Below, one piece after another: positions 32,301-41,091 of a stretch of DNA of 64,000 bases (position 1 is its first letter; each line of letters opens with the position of its first letter). Origin of the DNA: Symbiodinium natans. Its lineage: Eukaryota > Sar > Dinophyceae > Suessiales > Symbiodiniaceae. The notes below the pieces were generated by a model, which made no database searches, was not told the DNA's origin, and saw nothing but the letters and a program-made list of their open reading frames with translations. The translations under genes were made by a program, and so were the position numbers. Where the stretch lies: contig CAJNDS010000037.1 of the NCBI GenBank assembly GCA_905221605.1, positions 126,001 through 190,000 of the forward strand, written 5' to 3'.

Positions 32301-35300
32301 GAAGACTTTGCCGGCTTTGTAGACCCGTCCTGGGATCAGCAAGAAGTAGTTTCAAGGACATGTCTTGCTCCAAGCTCCTGCAACCTTGACCTCCTCTACC
32401 AGGGGCGATGACATCCTACTTATCTTGAACCTTGCCGACCCAAGCCTCAAAGCAACCTCGCCGAAGCGATGTTTGTGTGTGTGTGTGTGTGGGTGTGTTG
32501 GTTGACCTTTTGTGCACAAAGCGCCCAATTTGAAGCCTCAGAGTACCACAACTCCATAGTTCACGTTCGTCAATTTTGCCCCTACTCGGGATGTGGAGTC
32601 TATTGGCAAGCCCGCGCCAGCCTGCAAGTGTGTTCCACTCTCCTTATTTGGAACTTGCAATGGCAATTTAAGTCTGTTGAACCTTGAAGCTTATGTTAGC
32701 ACCCGTATCTTGAAGCCCTTTGGCCTCGACCTCTCAGTAGAACTGTAAGCTGAAACAGAGAGAAAGCTCAGAGTTGCGAGCTTGAAAAAGCTTAAGACTC
32801 CCACAGTCCAACCCGCGTACCAGGACCCTGAACCTTGCAGCTCACAAGAGGTGGACCCGCAGCTGGCTTGCAATGCGCAGCTTGTCAAGGCACTGAGCAG
32901 CTGGGAGGAGGCCTGGCATGGGGCATTGGGGCTTTGCAGTTTCTGTAGCATAAAAACTTCAAGAACCCCGCTGAAGAGACGCTCATGTCCGGGTAAACAG
33001 CCAGCTTGTGCGGTGTCATGCAGCATTGCTCGCAACCCAGTCATCAAAGTCTGAGAAGAAACAAGAGGGATTTTGGGGAAAATTTGGCATCTGTGGGGTT
33101 TGTTGGCTGCTTCATTGTCTAGTGCCAGGCTTGCGACGTTTGGCCTCGAGGTCGCTAAACGCCAAACACGCTATTTTCAGAACCTGGAGCTCTCTGTGCT
33201 CGTAAGTTAGACACTATGCAGGAACCCAACATTGATGGCAGCTAAAACCCAGCAAGATGATGGATGACGGTCGTATGTCTTGGAGCCCGGGCTTCACTTC
33301 TTGTAGACTCTCGGCACACAGTTCAACCGAGTGTCACAGTAGGGTGTTAAACCAGGCAGGCGCACGGTTGTATTGAGTTCGGGAGCTCCAAGAACAGTTG
33401 CTGAACTAGAACTAGAAGTATCAAGTAAAAGATGTGGACCAACCTCAAAGTAGATGTTCTAAACGTGCCGAACATCAGTTGGGCACTTGGCGACCTCAGC
33501 GCGAAATATTTGGACAGGCAAGTTAAGTTAAAAATCTGGTACACCCGACAAAAGCCTGAAGCAAAGCACAGATGCACCAGGCCTGGGAACTGGGTGAGCG
33601 GTTGCTCCTCAACGAAGGCATGCTCCAGGCGCGTGCGGCCTTTCCTGATTCCCCCCCCTCCCTGACCCTTCCCCCCCTTCCTCCCCTTCCTCCCGGCCCC
33701 TTCCTCCCAGTCCCCCCTCCTCCCTTCCCGCCCTTTCCCGCTTCCTCCGACGAATGTGCTGCAGGCCCTCAGCACACCAGCGGCGCTCTGCGCTGCCCCT
33801 GGAGCGCCCGACACGCTGCTACAGATGCTCGAAGACCAGGCAGGGGCTGGGGTGCTAGGTTTATAGCTGCAAAACGTCGGCGCCAGGCTAACCCTTGATA
33901 AAATAAGCGTGAAGCGACGTAGGCATCCTAATAGCAACTGGTGAGTGTATCTAAGGCAGTACAGGCCATGTTGGTGACAATGGGAAAGATTGTGTTGGCA
34001 TTCGTGTGAAACCGAGGCAAGTGGCACCGGCAGTAAGTTTAAAGTTTCGTCTTGGGAGCTTAGGGCTTGACCGTTTTAGGTTAGCTACCAGAAAAATCTG
34101 CTGCACCTCGCCTGGTCCCCACCAAACAAGGATTACTGTACACATTTTAAGTTTTAGGGTTATCATTGCAGCCTGTGCCACGGATGAATGTTCGCCAGGC
34201 CATTGTGGTCTTTCTGCATTGCACGTGAGGCATCAATCCCCTCTTCTACACCTGCTCAAGCCCAGCCAATTACACTTGGGCAAAACTCAGCCAAGCTCAC
34301 CGGTCAAAACTCATACAAGGCGAGAACTTGACTTCAAACTGCGGCGCCGAAGCGGGCCGCCAAGCAACAGAGCCCAACTTTTTGCGACAAGGGTCTGAAA
34401 GTGCTGCTGAGCTCGAAAAAACATGCTCAAGCCAACTAGCGGAGCATGGTGTCCACGAGGCGTGGTACTGCACATGCTCCCATCTTCGGATTTCAGACGG
34501 AGTCCAGGGGTTGAGGAAAGCGTCGCTCTGCAAAACAAGTGTTCACAAAGCGAGCATTAGGATTTAAGGGAAAGAGGCTCGCAAATAACTAAAAGACCAC
34601 GTCGCCTCTGGCACCCATTCCACGTCTTCTGGCATAGGATGGTTAGTCTCTGCAGGCAGCGGCCCCTGTCATGCGAAAACTCGTCTTGTGACTTGCCGCT
34701 TTGTCGGAGAGCACATGGTCAGACCCAGTCGAACACAGGCCAAATGGTCCAAGCATCAGCCAGGCCCCTCCCCAAACCCACCCCAAATCCAACCCCAGCC
34801 CTGCGGGTATAGATGTCCGTTTTCGTTTGCGCATGAAAACGCTGTTTGGGGCTGCAGATTATGTGACAAACGGTTTTGACTTAAAGGCAGGGAAAATCCA
34901 TGTGAGAGGCCTACCACAAGCCTGGCCGCGCCCGCCCCAAAGACTCGACACGTCGCGCCACGAAGAGAGAGCGCGAGGAGACGACACGATGCGCGACATG
35001 AGGACACGATGCGAAGACACGAGATACACAGGACATGTACTTGCACTGGCATTGATGACAAGAAAGTTGAAAGGGCATGGTTCCTAAATCCGAGAAGCCG
35101 TTTCGCCTTGTCACATGGGTGGCAGGATGCCGAACTCTTCTTGGTACTGCCGAGGCGGCTTTGATGTCTTTGGTTGAGACACACAGTCACCTCTTTGTAC
35201 AAGATTCCAACAATTCCAAGGAGTCTGTAAAGTCGACTGTTGAGGCCAAGGCATGTCGAATTGTTCCAGTTGATTCGACACGTGAGAGGGCATGGCATGA

Positions 35301-38300
35301 TTGATATTCTGACTTCCGGATTCAGGGTCTTATTCGATGGGTTAGGTTCTTTCGGACGATGCCAGCACACATGCACGGTGCTGTTGACCCTTACTATACT
35401 GAAGGTTTTGCAGTTAGACAAGGATGCAGCGTTGGTGCCTGGAGTCTGCTCCGCATGGACCAAGCATGCCAAAGAAGCATTTGCTAGGGGTCGGGGTCTG
35501 TGCAGTTTTTTCGTACATCCGGGTGTTTGTGTTGAAGCGCTCTCAAGGTTAGGGCAGCTCAATGTTGGAAGACTTTGAATAGTGACAGTAGTTCAGAGTA
35601 CCATTCAGATCAGGATCAGGTTATAGGACTCTTGGTACCAGCGCTGTTCAAATTGCGACTCTCCAGACACAACTGCAGACGAACTTTGGCTGCATCGTCA
35701 TCACCCGCTAGTTTGTGCGGCATGGATCTTTGTGAAGAAGCTCGAAAAGAATGGCAGACTTGGCGTGTTAACTTTACATTCCCATCCGCTTTTGGGAGGC
35801 TTGTCCTTCTTTGCAGCCTTTCGGATGAGAGGAATGCAGAGGCGCCACTTTTCGTCCGAAACCTGCGTCTAGTCGTGAAACATGTCGGCAGCTTCTTCCG
35901 CTTCAGTACCTAAGCCATAAGTAGACGTGCGATGGAATCCTTCTTGCAGGAAAACTGATGCAAACATGTGAACCTGTTATGCCTTTGAGGTATGGCTTAA
36001 GCCAGATGATGTCAGCGCTTGAACTTTGCGAGAGCCCTAAGCTCTGGACCTAAGCCTAAATCCGAAACTTCAAAACTCGAAGGTGCTGCGCAACATCTTA
36101 CCTGGGCTCTTCGTCGATGCCAGGTTCGGCGAAAGGCTACAGGACACTTGTGGGAGACTTGCTCAAAGGCATTCGAGGGACCCGGGCTGCGTAAAGGGAT
36201 GTGGAAAACGGAACGTAAGAGGACCTGTGTGAGCTTGTCGGTGATGCTGAGGATTGTTGCGCTTGTCAGCAGGGCTGGCTGCTGGCCGTGAAGCACCGAC
36301 CATCGTATTTTACGTGGTGCAATTCTTGCTCAGTCACGAATTAAATTAACAGCGCCCACTTCTTTTGTCCCGCGAACCCTGAACTCTTAATACTCACAGC
36401 TTCTTCGATCTCTTGCAGCCCTTGCATGTCCGAATCGCCCAATTCGCTTCAGAATGAGCATGCTGCTCTTCCAATGCTTTGCCGACATCTGTGCCTCGAC
36501 TGTTCCTCAGTGTCGCCCGCAAATCGTTCGTCACGACTTTGCTCACAGCACTGTCTGGGATCTACGTTGGCAAGTGCGGGATTGCAGGAACGAGATCCCC
36601 TTCAAGAAACCAGACCGAATTCTAAGTCATGAGATCTGAAAGGCTACCGCCTCTCTTAACCAAGCTGGAAAGGGCTGGCCACGCTATGGAGAGAATCTAG
36701 CAGCTTCCCCTGAACAACCAATTCAACCAAACATAGCAAGTAATAAAATGGGTTACTTCAAACTCATATGTTAATCTATTGGACTATACATACCTCGAAT
36801 TTTTAAACTCAAACAGACTACACACGTATTTCAATCAGTTTTACACATGTCCTCGGCCTCCTTGCCGTCACATAAAGCTTTGCCTGTGAACTAAAGGATT
36901 GTTATGAGCTCTTTAAGCTGGATAGGCCTAAACGTCATGAGCTTGCAAGGTTGCGTGTTTCTACAAGGTTTCCAGTGAATCCTCCTACATTGTGGCTTCC
37001 CAAGCGCCAAGCGCCTACTTTCGGCATTTACGGCATTTAAGAGCTGTAGCGCTTGAAGAAAGCTTTCGTCGTTCAAGACGAAGCATATAGGCACCGTCAG
37101 AACAGTCATTGCAACAAGCCTTAAGCATCTTCAATTGCCCGGATGATGCGCGCTGGGATGGGGCCCGACGCAGGAAATGAACTCTGGAGAGTATGCGGCT
37201 GACATCGTAGTGGGAGTGGCAAGCCTTTCTGTACCACTTCAATCCGTTTGACAAGCTCGGCATTGTATTGCCGTGAGGATTCTGGACAGCCGACATCGTC
37301 CGAACACTAAAGTGCACAAAGCTGCCATGCTCGTGACCGGGCAACACACGTGAAAGGGCTTGAGCACATGCACGCTGGAACCCAATGCCCACGGTTTCGT
37401 TAGCAGCTAACTGTTCCCAGATCCGAACCTGCCGCGCCACACGCCAGATTAAGCCATGACCAGCTGCAGGAGCTCCAGGCCCGACTCCAAGAGCTCCAGG
37501 CCGAGGCTGAAGAGAGCTTTGGCAAACTTTGGCAAACTTTGGCTCGGAGCATCGGGAGTCTTTCATGCTGCCACCCTGACGCGCTGAGGGTTGCCACGCT
37601 CCCGAAGTCTCATACTATGTCCACGTAAACCCACATGCTCGCAGAGCCCAGGAATTTGGTGGTTCCTCTGGCGCTGCACCAGTCGCCTGGGCAGGAGGAG
37701 CCGGGCAGCAAAGATTTCCGAAGATATTCTTTAGTGTTTTTGAAGCGAGTCACTTGCCTGTAGCTTGTACCGACCGAGGGTTTAGATCACGTATGAAAAG
37801 CATTCCGCCTGGGGAAGGCACGATAGACCTTCGACGGAAAGGCAGCTACCACCCAACCATAGTGCAAAAGTGAAGGGTGTTCGAATTTTGGGGAACACAT
37901 CCGTACTGCACTGTAGTGGTGGCCATTTTCGTGATGTATCTGAACTTGCAAGTTTCTCACCGGGAGTAAACGCACTTCGTTCTTACCTCTGCGCACTTCT
38001 ACTTCGAGTCCTGAATCATTGCACCCCAAGTTCTGACAACAACGCTGTATGGGCCAGTTGCTGAAGAGTGCGCCAGTCAAGGTAAAGTAAGTATGTGGCT
38101 CAGAGAAGCTTGGTTAAATCTCCATTGACGTCAGGCTGCATTTTGGGTTGTCTTTTTTGTCAAGGCCCCTCCCAACCTTCACGTGACAGTCACTACACGG
38201 CTTCATCGTGCAGAATTCAAAATACATCGCCGTTCAGTTGCGAGATTTTGCAAGTGCACAGGATCACCATGGCAGCTTCCTGCGAACGCTGGAGGGTTTG

Positions 38301-38947
38301 AGACTTTCGGCTAAAGACGGCCCATTTTTTGCTTTGCTGGTTCACTTCGCTTGAGCTGGATGTTGGTTTTGAATGCTCGGTTTGGAGCCAATGGAGCCTC
38401 GCAGCAACATAGTGGATCCGATTCACGTATGCAGGCTCGGAGCACACTATTTCGGAAGTCAGCCACATAGCGATAACAAAAAAGCAGGCATGTCTACAAG
38501 CTTCGGGCTTGTTGAGGAGCGATTTTTAGCCGTACAACGCGTTCAGACGTGTGGAAAACAGGGTGAACATCAGGGAAAGCAGCAGGGCTCTACCGGGCAA
38601 AGCAACAGGCCTTTCTAGTTGTGCCATGTTGTGCCTGACCGGCTGTAAGGCTTGCCGTTGTGCCTGGCCCTACTGCCAGTGGCATGTAGTCTTGTGGGGC
38701 CAGCAGGGAAAGGATCCATGCCCTACGGTCCCACCTGTGGCATCTTGGGCTTCGGGGCTTCGGGGCTTAGTGTTTAGGGCTCTACCGGGCAAAACGGATC
38801 AAAAGGTTCGCCGGGGGCAACATCAGCAAGTCATCGAGCAATTGTGTGAGCTCTCACCCTTGGGGCCCTTTTGGCGCATACCCGCATGCCTTCTTCGCCC
38901 AGGCATGGAGTTGCAGCGCAGCAAGCCGTCGGAGTGGAATCAATATT
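26284..38947 (+). CDS. Candidate multi-exon gene, copy 2 of a tandem pair (join of mini-exons)
   Basis: Exon-like blocks matching copy 1 in the same order: A 26284-26373, F 29028-29085, G 29292-29331 (weak), J about 31095-31139, B 31855-31968, E 32100-32162, I 32851-32910, C 33581-33628 and D 38903-38947. H at 33765-33851 is added on exon structure alone. B, E, I, C and H are all phase-0 units, so they would splice into one uninterrupted frame. Donors are GT (J, B, E, H) or GC (A, F, I, C, D), and most blocks start after AG|G. The predicted protein is helical with Trp/Glu/Leu-rich segments; family unknown. Start and stop not found. Confidence 0.5.
27313..27603 (+). CDS. Hypothetical ORF, 96 codons
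   Basis: Encodes a basic helical protein with NVDTRRVVGTLLARAQYLRC and an end FEAVSEAVVSFLYDHSTQDD. No ATG of its own is convincing and no family is recognised. It may contain an exon of copy 2 between A and F, but no copy-1 match was seen. Confidence 0.3.
   Translation: MVSWLLAKAFRKGHAGSLHSVGAIYTRERGLGVTSPNVDTRRVVGTLLARAQYLRCWTFKVWKHCIRDAFQYGPQFEAVSEAVVSFLYDHSTQDDV
28237..28252. repeat. 16-bp perfect palindrome CCATGGATATCCATGG
   Basis: The sequence equals its own reverse complement and is followed by two direct copies of ACAACGTCAATGG (13 bp each, about 28253-28278). It lies in the putative intron between exons A and F of copy 2. Confidence 0.9.
28570..28731 (+). CDS. Candidate exon between A and F, copy 2
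   Basis: The end of a 113-codon frame encodes GTKLKQKTITELVGQHSDLG, then TLEESGSLLRLTAKHG. This part looks coding, while the first half of the frame does not. Boundaries are unclear. No match in copy 1 could be established. Confidence 0.25.
29028..29085 (+). CDS. Exon F, copy 2
   Basis: Starts after GTCTCAG|G and ends before GCGCCC (GC donor). Read from its second base it encodes LEQLSPLLARFDQVWTDFE. Both boundaries and the FD..W..FE core agree with exon F of copy 1, which uses a GTGAG donor at the same place. Confidence 0.5.
29292..29331 (+). CDS. Exon G, copy 2 (tentative)
   Basis: Begins after GGTCAG|G and ends before GC. It encodes LQLPLERQSLLAI. The 40-nt length and phase agree with the copy-1 block; the sequence match is weak. 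The upstream frame (VELMSIEVEARKPMERAAPS, about 29184-29245) also looks coding and may be part of the same or a neighbouring exon. Confidence 0.25.
30110..30282 (+). CDS. Candidate exon before J, copy 2
   Basis: The frame encodes GFCIGGERARALEALTEETH then VFLDRTLRPYGKLKIPR before a TAA at 30281-30283. The composition is helical and basic. It lies on the strand and in the interval of candidate gene copy 2. No clear match in copy 1. Confidence 0.3.
31068..31139 (+). CDS. Exon J, copy 2 (5' end uncertain)
   Basis: After CATTCTCAG the frame encodes VKLPIPACPGEEARDLLTAL then CQE, ending before GTGGGC in phase 0. A shorter exon starting at GGCGAG|GAG (31104) is also possible. The last part matches exon J of copy 1 (P.E.A...R(N/D)LL...E). 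Confidence 0.35.
31855..31968 (+). CDS. Exon B, copy 2
   Basis: A 114-nt (38-codon) phase-0 block after TTTTTTCCCAG|G and before GTAGAA. It begins VLVAAASLLLRGGSDAEATV and ends FLASKANWAERNDLPP. Copy 1 has the same protein segment split over two exons. The acceptor has an unusually good polypyrimidine tract. Confidence 0.6.
32100..32162 (+). CDS. Exon E, copy 2
   Basis: A 63-nt phase-0 block after GCAGCAG|G, ending at ATGGAG before GTGGGG. It encodes VLESFAAVRSYLASISNFVM plus Glu. Exon E of copy 1 has the same length and ends at the same ATGGAG but uses a GC donor. Confidence 0.7.
32236..32258 (+). repeat. Run of 23 C residues
   Basis: Uninterrupted C23 in the putative intron after exon E of copy 2. 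Its true length may differ because such runs are error-prone in sequencing. Confidence 0.9.
32474..32490 (+). repeat. Short GT microsatellite
   Basis: About eight GT units, followed by GGGTGTGTTGG, inside the putative intron between exons E and I of copy 2. Confidence 0.85.
32851..32910 (+). CDS. Exon I, copy 2
   Basis: A 60-nt phase-0 block after CACAAGAG|G, ending before GC. It encodes VDPQLACNAQLVKALSSWEE. Joined to exon C it keeps the frame open. The copy-1 block at 17349-17411 has the same phase and a similar L(L/V)K core. Confidence 0.4.
33581..33628 (+). CDS. Exon C, copy 2
   Basis: A 48-nt phase-0 block after GCACCAG|G and before a GC donor, encoding AWELGERLLLNEGMLQ. It is nearly the same as exon C of copy 1. 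The following intron is a C/T tract. Confidence 0.7.
33636..33755 (+). repeat. Polypyrimidine tract in the C-H intron
   Basis: About 120 bases almost free of A and poor in G, made of CCCCTTCCTCCC-like runs. It forms most of the 136-nt intron between exons C and H of copy 2. It explains the proline-rich ORF on + and the glycine/arginine-rich ORF on -. Confidence 0.8.
33765..33851 (+). CDS. Exon H, copy 2
   Basis: An 87-nt phase-0 block after a long pyrimidine tract and GTGCTGCAG|G, ending before GTGCTA. It encodes ALSTPAALCAAPGAPDTLLQ then MLEDQAGAG. It follows exon C in frame. In copy 1 a loosely similar stretch at 18044-18119 (APALSEQVP...YLEE) lacks matching splice sites. Confidence 0.4.
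35575..35913 (+). CDS. Hypothetical ORF, 112 codons
   Basis: The frame contains MDLCEEARKEWQTWRVNFTF and then LVLLCSLSDERNAEAPLFVR. It may be one or two exons between H and D of copy 2. No domain is recognised and no match was seen in copy 1. Confidence 0.25.
   Translation: MNSDSSSEYHSDQDQVIGLLVPALFKLRLSRHNCRRTLAASSSPASLCGMDLCEEARKEWQTWRVNFTFPSAFGRLVLLCSLSDERNAEAPLFVRNLRLVVKHVGSFFRFST
36454..36639 (+). CDS. Hypothetical ORF or exon, 61 codons
   Basis: Encodes QIVRHDFAHSTVWDLRWQVR followed by DCRNEIPFKKPDRILSHEI. The upstream TTCTTCGATCTCTTGCAG at about 36418 is a good acceptor, but in a different frame. Family not recognised. Confidence 0.25.
   Translation: MSMLLFQCFADICASTVPQCRPQIVRHDFAHSTVWDLRWQVRDCRNEIPFKKPDRILSHEI
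37424..37560 (+). CDS. Candidate coiled-coil exon
   Basis: A + strand frame without ATG, open from a TAG at 37402-37404 to about 37626, follows CTGTTCCCAG. It encodes HDQLQELQARLQELQAEAEE then SFGKLWQTLARSIGSL. The heptad-like LQ.LQ pattern predicts a coiled coil. A minus-strand frame (37015-37566) overlaps it but has no such pattern. It would lie between exons H and D of copy 2. Confidence 0.4.
38903..38947 (+). CDS. Exon D, copy 2
   Basis: A 45-nt block after TTCGCCCAG|G and before a GC donor. From ATG 38905 it encodes MELQRSKPSEWNQY. Exon D of copy 1 agrees in length, phase, boundaries, donor type and 10 of 14 residues. The following frame has no similarity to copy 1. Confidence 0.65.
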
Positions 38948-39043
38948 GCATGGTTTTGCTTCAATGCATTGAGGTCGCGCGGGCTCAAAGCCTGCCTTGA
39001 ATGCGCATTTCTCAAGACTTCAGGTCAACCCCCACCTGATCGA

Positions 39044-39301
39044 CAGACAGGCAGGCAGACAAAGACATGTAGACGGGAGTGACAGACGGAGAGACAGATG
39101 GACAGATAAACAGATAGACAGATCCACAGATCGACAGATCGACAGGTTGACAGATCGACAGATGGCCAGAGAGGCAGAGAGGCAGAGAGGCAGAGAGGCA
39201 GAGTGGCAGAGCGGCTGAGACGCAGAGAGGCAGACAAATAGAGGGACACAGACACAGACACAGACACAGACACAGACACAGACACAGACACAGACACAGA
39301 C
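39044..39301 (+). repeat. GACAGA-type microsatellite, degenerate then regular
   Basis: A degenerate ACAGATCG/ACAGGCAG/AGAGGCAG tract (39044-39244) passes into a near-perfect (ACAGAC)n tract (39245-39301). The Ser/Val/Cys-rich minus ORFs are products of the repeat. Confidence 0.9.
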
Positions 39302-40431
39302 GGAGATGGAGACTACACCTTCCAATCCCAAGAGCCCCAAAGCCTATAGCGAAAGTCCCAGATGATGAAAAGAAACCGACCCCTGAGCCTTCCTACACAT
39401 TGGACCGAAGAATTGAGAAGTCCTGGACATCCACTGGTTCTCAGTACGGCGGAGATCTGGCTTGAGGGTCCGTTGAGGGTTTTCTTGTGGCCCCTCCACC
39501 ACCAGCGAAGACAATGCGATTGGCTGATGGGAATTTTGACAACTTTGAGTAGACCGGCCAGCCGTAGACAAAAGATTGCACTGAAAGGCAGCAGGTGATC
39601 TAAAATTTCGGGTTGGCGGGGTGAGTTTGGGCAGATGGACAGGTTTCATTGGCAGGCTGAGAGCCAAGGAGTCGCATGAAATCCCCAAGGAGGATTCCCA
39701 ACAGATGCGGAACGTCAAAACACGAACTGGCGCGATCTACATGTCAACGACCACCTCTATCCTGTATCTTAGTGGCCCGAAAAGAGTGTTCAGTAGTGGG
39801 CTGGCACCAGCTCCGAAGTCCTATGGAGGTGATGGCCGCATGGGCCCATGCATTGCATGAAGCGTCGGGTGGGTTCTAAGTATGCCAGCGAATGGGAGCA
39901 CCCCTCAAACAAAAGTAGCGATTTATCAGGTTTATCGATACAGTGCATCCTGAGGATTCAGACTGACGGGTCGCACGGATCGGGGTCAGGCACTGGGTTG
40001 GTCCGTTTGTGCAGAAGGCGCAGTTGCGGAATCCATCTTGGGCACCTTGCAATCACTGTGAGAAAGGGCGGGAAGGCATACACATCAATGTATATTGTGA
40101 TGCCAATATCGCACAGCACCTTGACATTTGTCATTTGCTGGCTTTCTTTGTCGGTCACAATATCGCTCTTCGCAATTGTCCGCCTCTCGGATCCTGGATA
40201 GAGACCAGCAGAACCATGGCTTCTGTCATGAGGACGAAAGTTGTGTCTGGATTGCTGCATATGTTTGTTTGCAGTTTTGCTCATGGAACTGACTCCCTCG
40301 CTCTGAAACGACAGCCAAGAACCTTGGCATAAACTATGTAGTGGTGGTGCAGTCTAGAATGGCCGGGTGGGACAGCAATCGTAGCAGCATCAGAAGCAGC
40401 TTCGATGCTTGTAGCAGAAACGGCGGGAGTT
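39302..40431. other. No firm gene; one ORF of interest
   Basis: A + frame at 39621-39860 encodes IGRLRAKESHEIPKEDSQQM and looks partly coding. Other frames overlap on both strands. It may belong to the 3' part of gene copy 2. Confidence 0.3.
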
Positions 40432-40821
40432 CTATGGCACATTGCATGCTGTCCTGAGAACGTAGTTATACAGGCTTGTCGGAGAGTAGAGACAAAAAGG
40501 TACCTGGCCAGAGCTCTTGACGCCCGAAAAAGAAATGTAGGCATTTCGGTTCCCCACGACCGCAATCACGTTGCAGCGAGTGCGTGCCGACTGCACAGTG
40601 CCGAATTGAGTTGTCCAGGAACTCGAATTGCCTCTCAGGCTTGTTTTCGACAGGATTTTGTGAGCCGCTGATGTTCGGGAAGATTTTAGCAATCCCGAAC
40701 CTCGAAGCATGACCCGAACCTGTCTTGCGTTCGACATTTTCCGACGGAAGCCAAGCCCCTCGGCTGTATTTGACACGTCCGGCATATCTAGGAAGTTCGA
40801 GCCATGAAAATGGTTTGGCGT

Positions 40822-41091
40822 TTAGTCCAGCAGCTGGGCTTCCGTCAGCTTGTCGCGAATTGCAGCATGGAGCTTTCGTTTTGTAGCTTCTGGCTTTAGA
40901 CCGTCGATTTCGTTCATGGTACCGCCGGGAACCAGCACAGTCCATCTTTCGAGACCCCATCGTTTGGCAAAGTTTTTTTGAGCACTGCAGCCTCCTCGTA
41001 GGTGGTTTGTGACAGTCCACAGTGCCACAGGCTGTAGCTTCGACGTGCGGGTAACCAGTCTCTCGTGGAACGCGGCAGGAAAGGCGCTCAA
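40822..41091 (-). CDS. Hypothetical minus-strand ORF, 89 codons
   Basis: Encodes LQPVALWTVTNHLRGGCSAQ then WTVLVPGGTMNEIDGLKPEA and a charged end RKLHAAIRDKLTEAQLLD before the stop. The composition is strongly protein-like and it is on the strand opposite to the duplicated gene. It might be the C-terminal exon of a gene or a decayed mobile element. Longer minus frames at 40466-41257 and 40432-40785 overlap it in other phases. No family recognised. Confidence 0.35.
   Translation of the reverse strand: MSAFPAAFHERLVTRTSKLQPVALWTVTNHLRGGCSAQKNFAKRWGLERWTVLVPGGTMNEIDGLKPEATKRKLHAAIRDKLTEAQLLD

Noticed and set aside
33347-34027. 226-codon minus ORF
   Set aside because: It is antisense to exons C and H of copy 2 and to the C/T tract; its Gly/Arg/Lys-rich centre comes from the tract. 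The sense strand shows the conserved exon boundaries.
39020-39340. Cys/Val- and Ser/Val-rich minus ORFs
   Set aside because: They are translations of the ACAGAC microsatellite.
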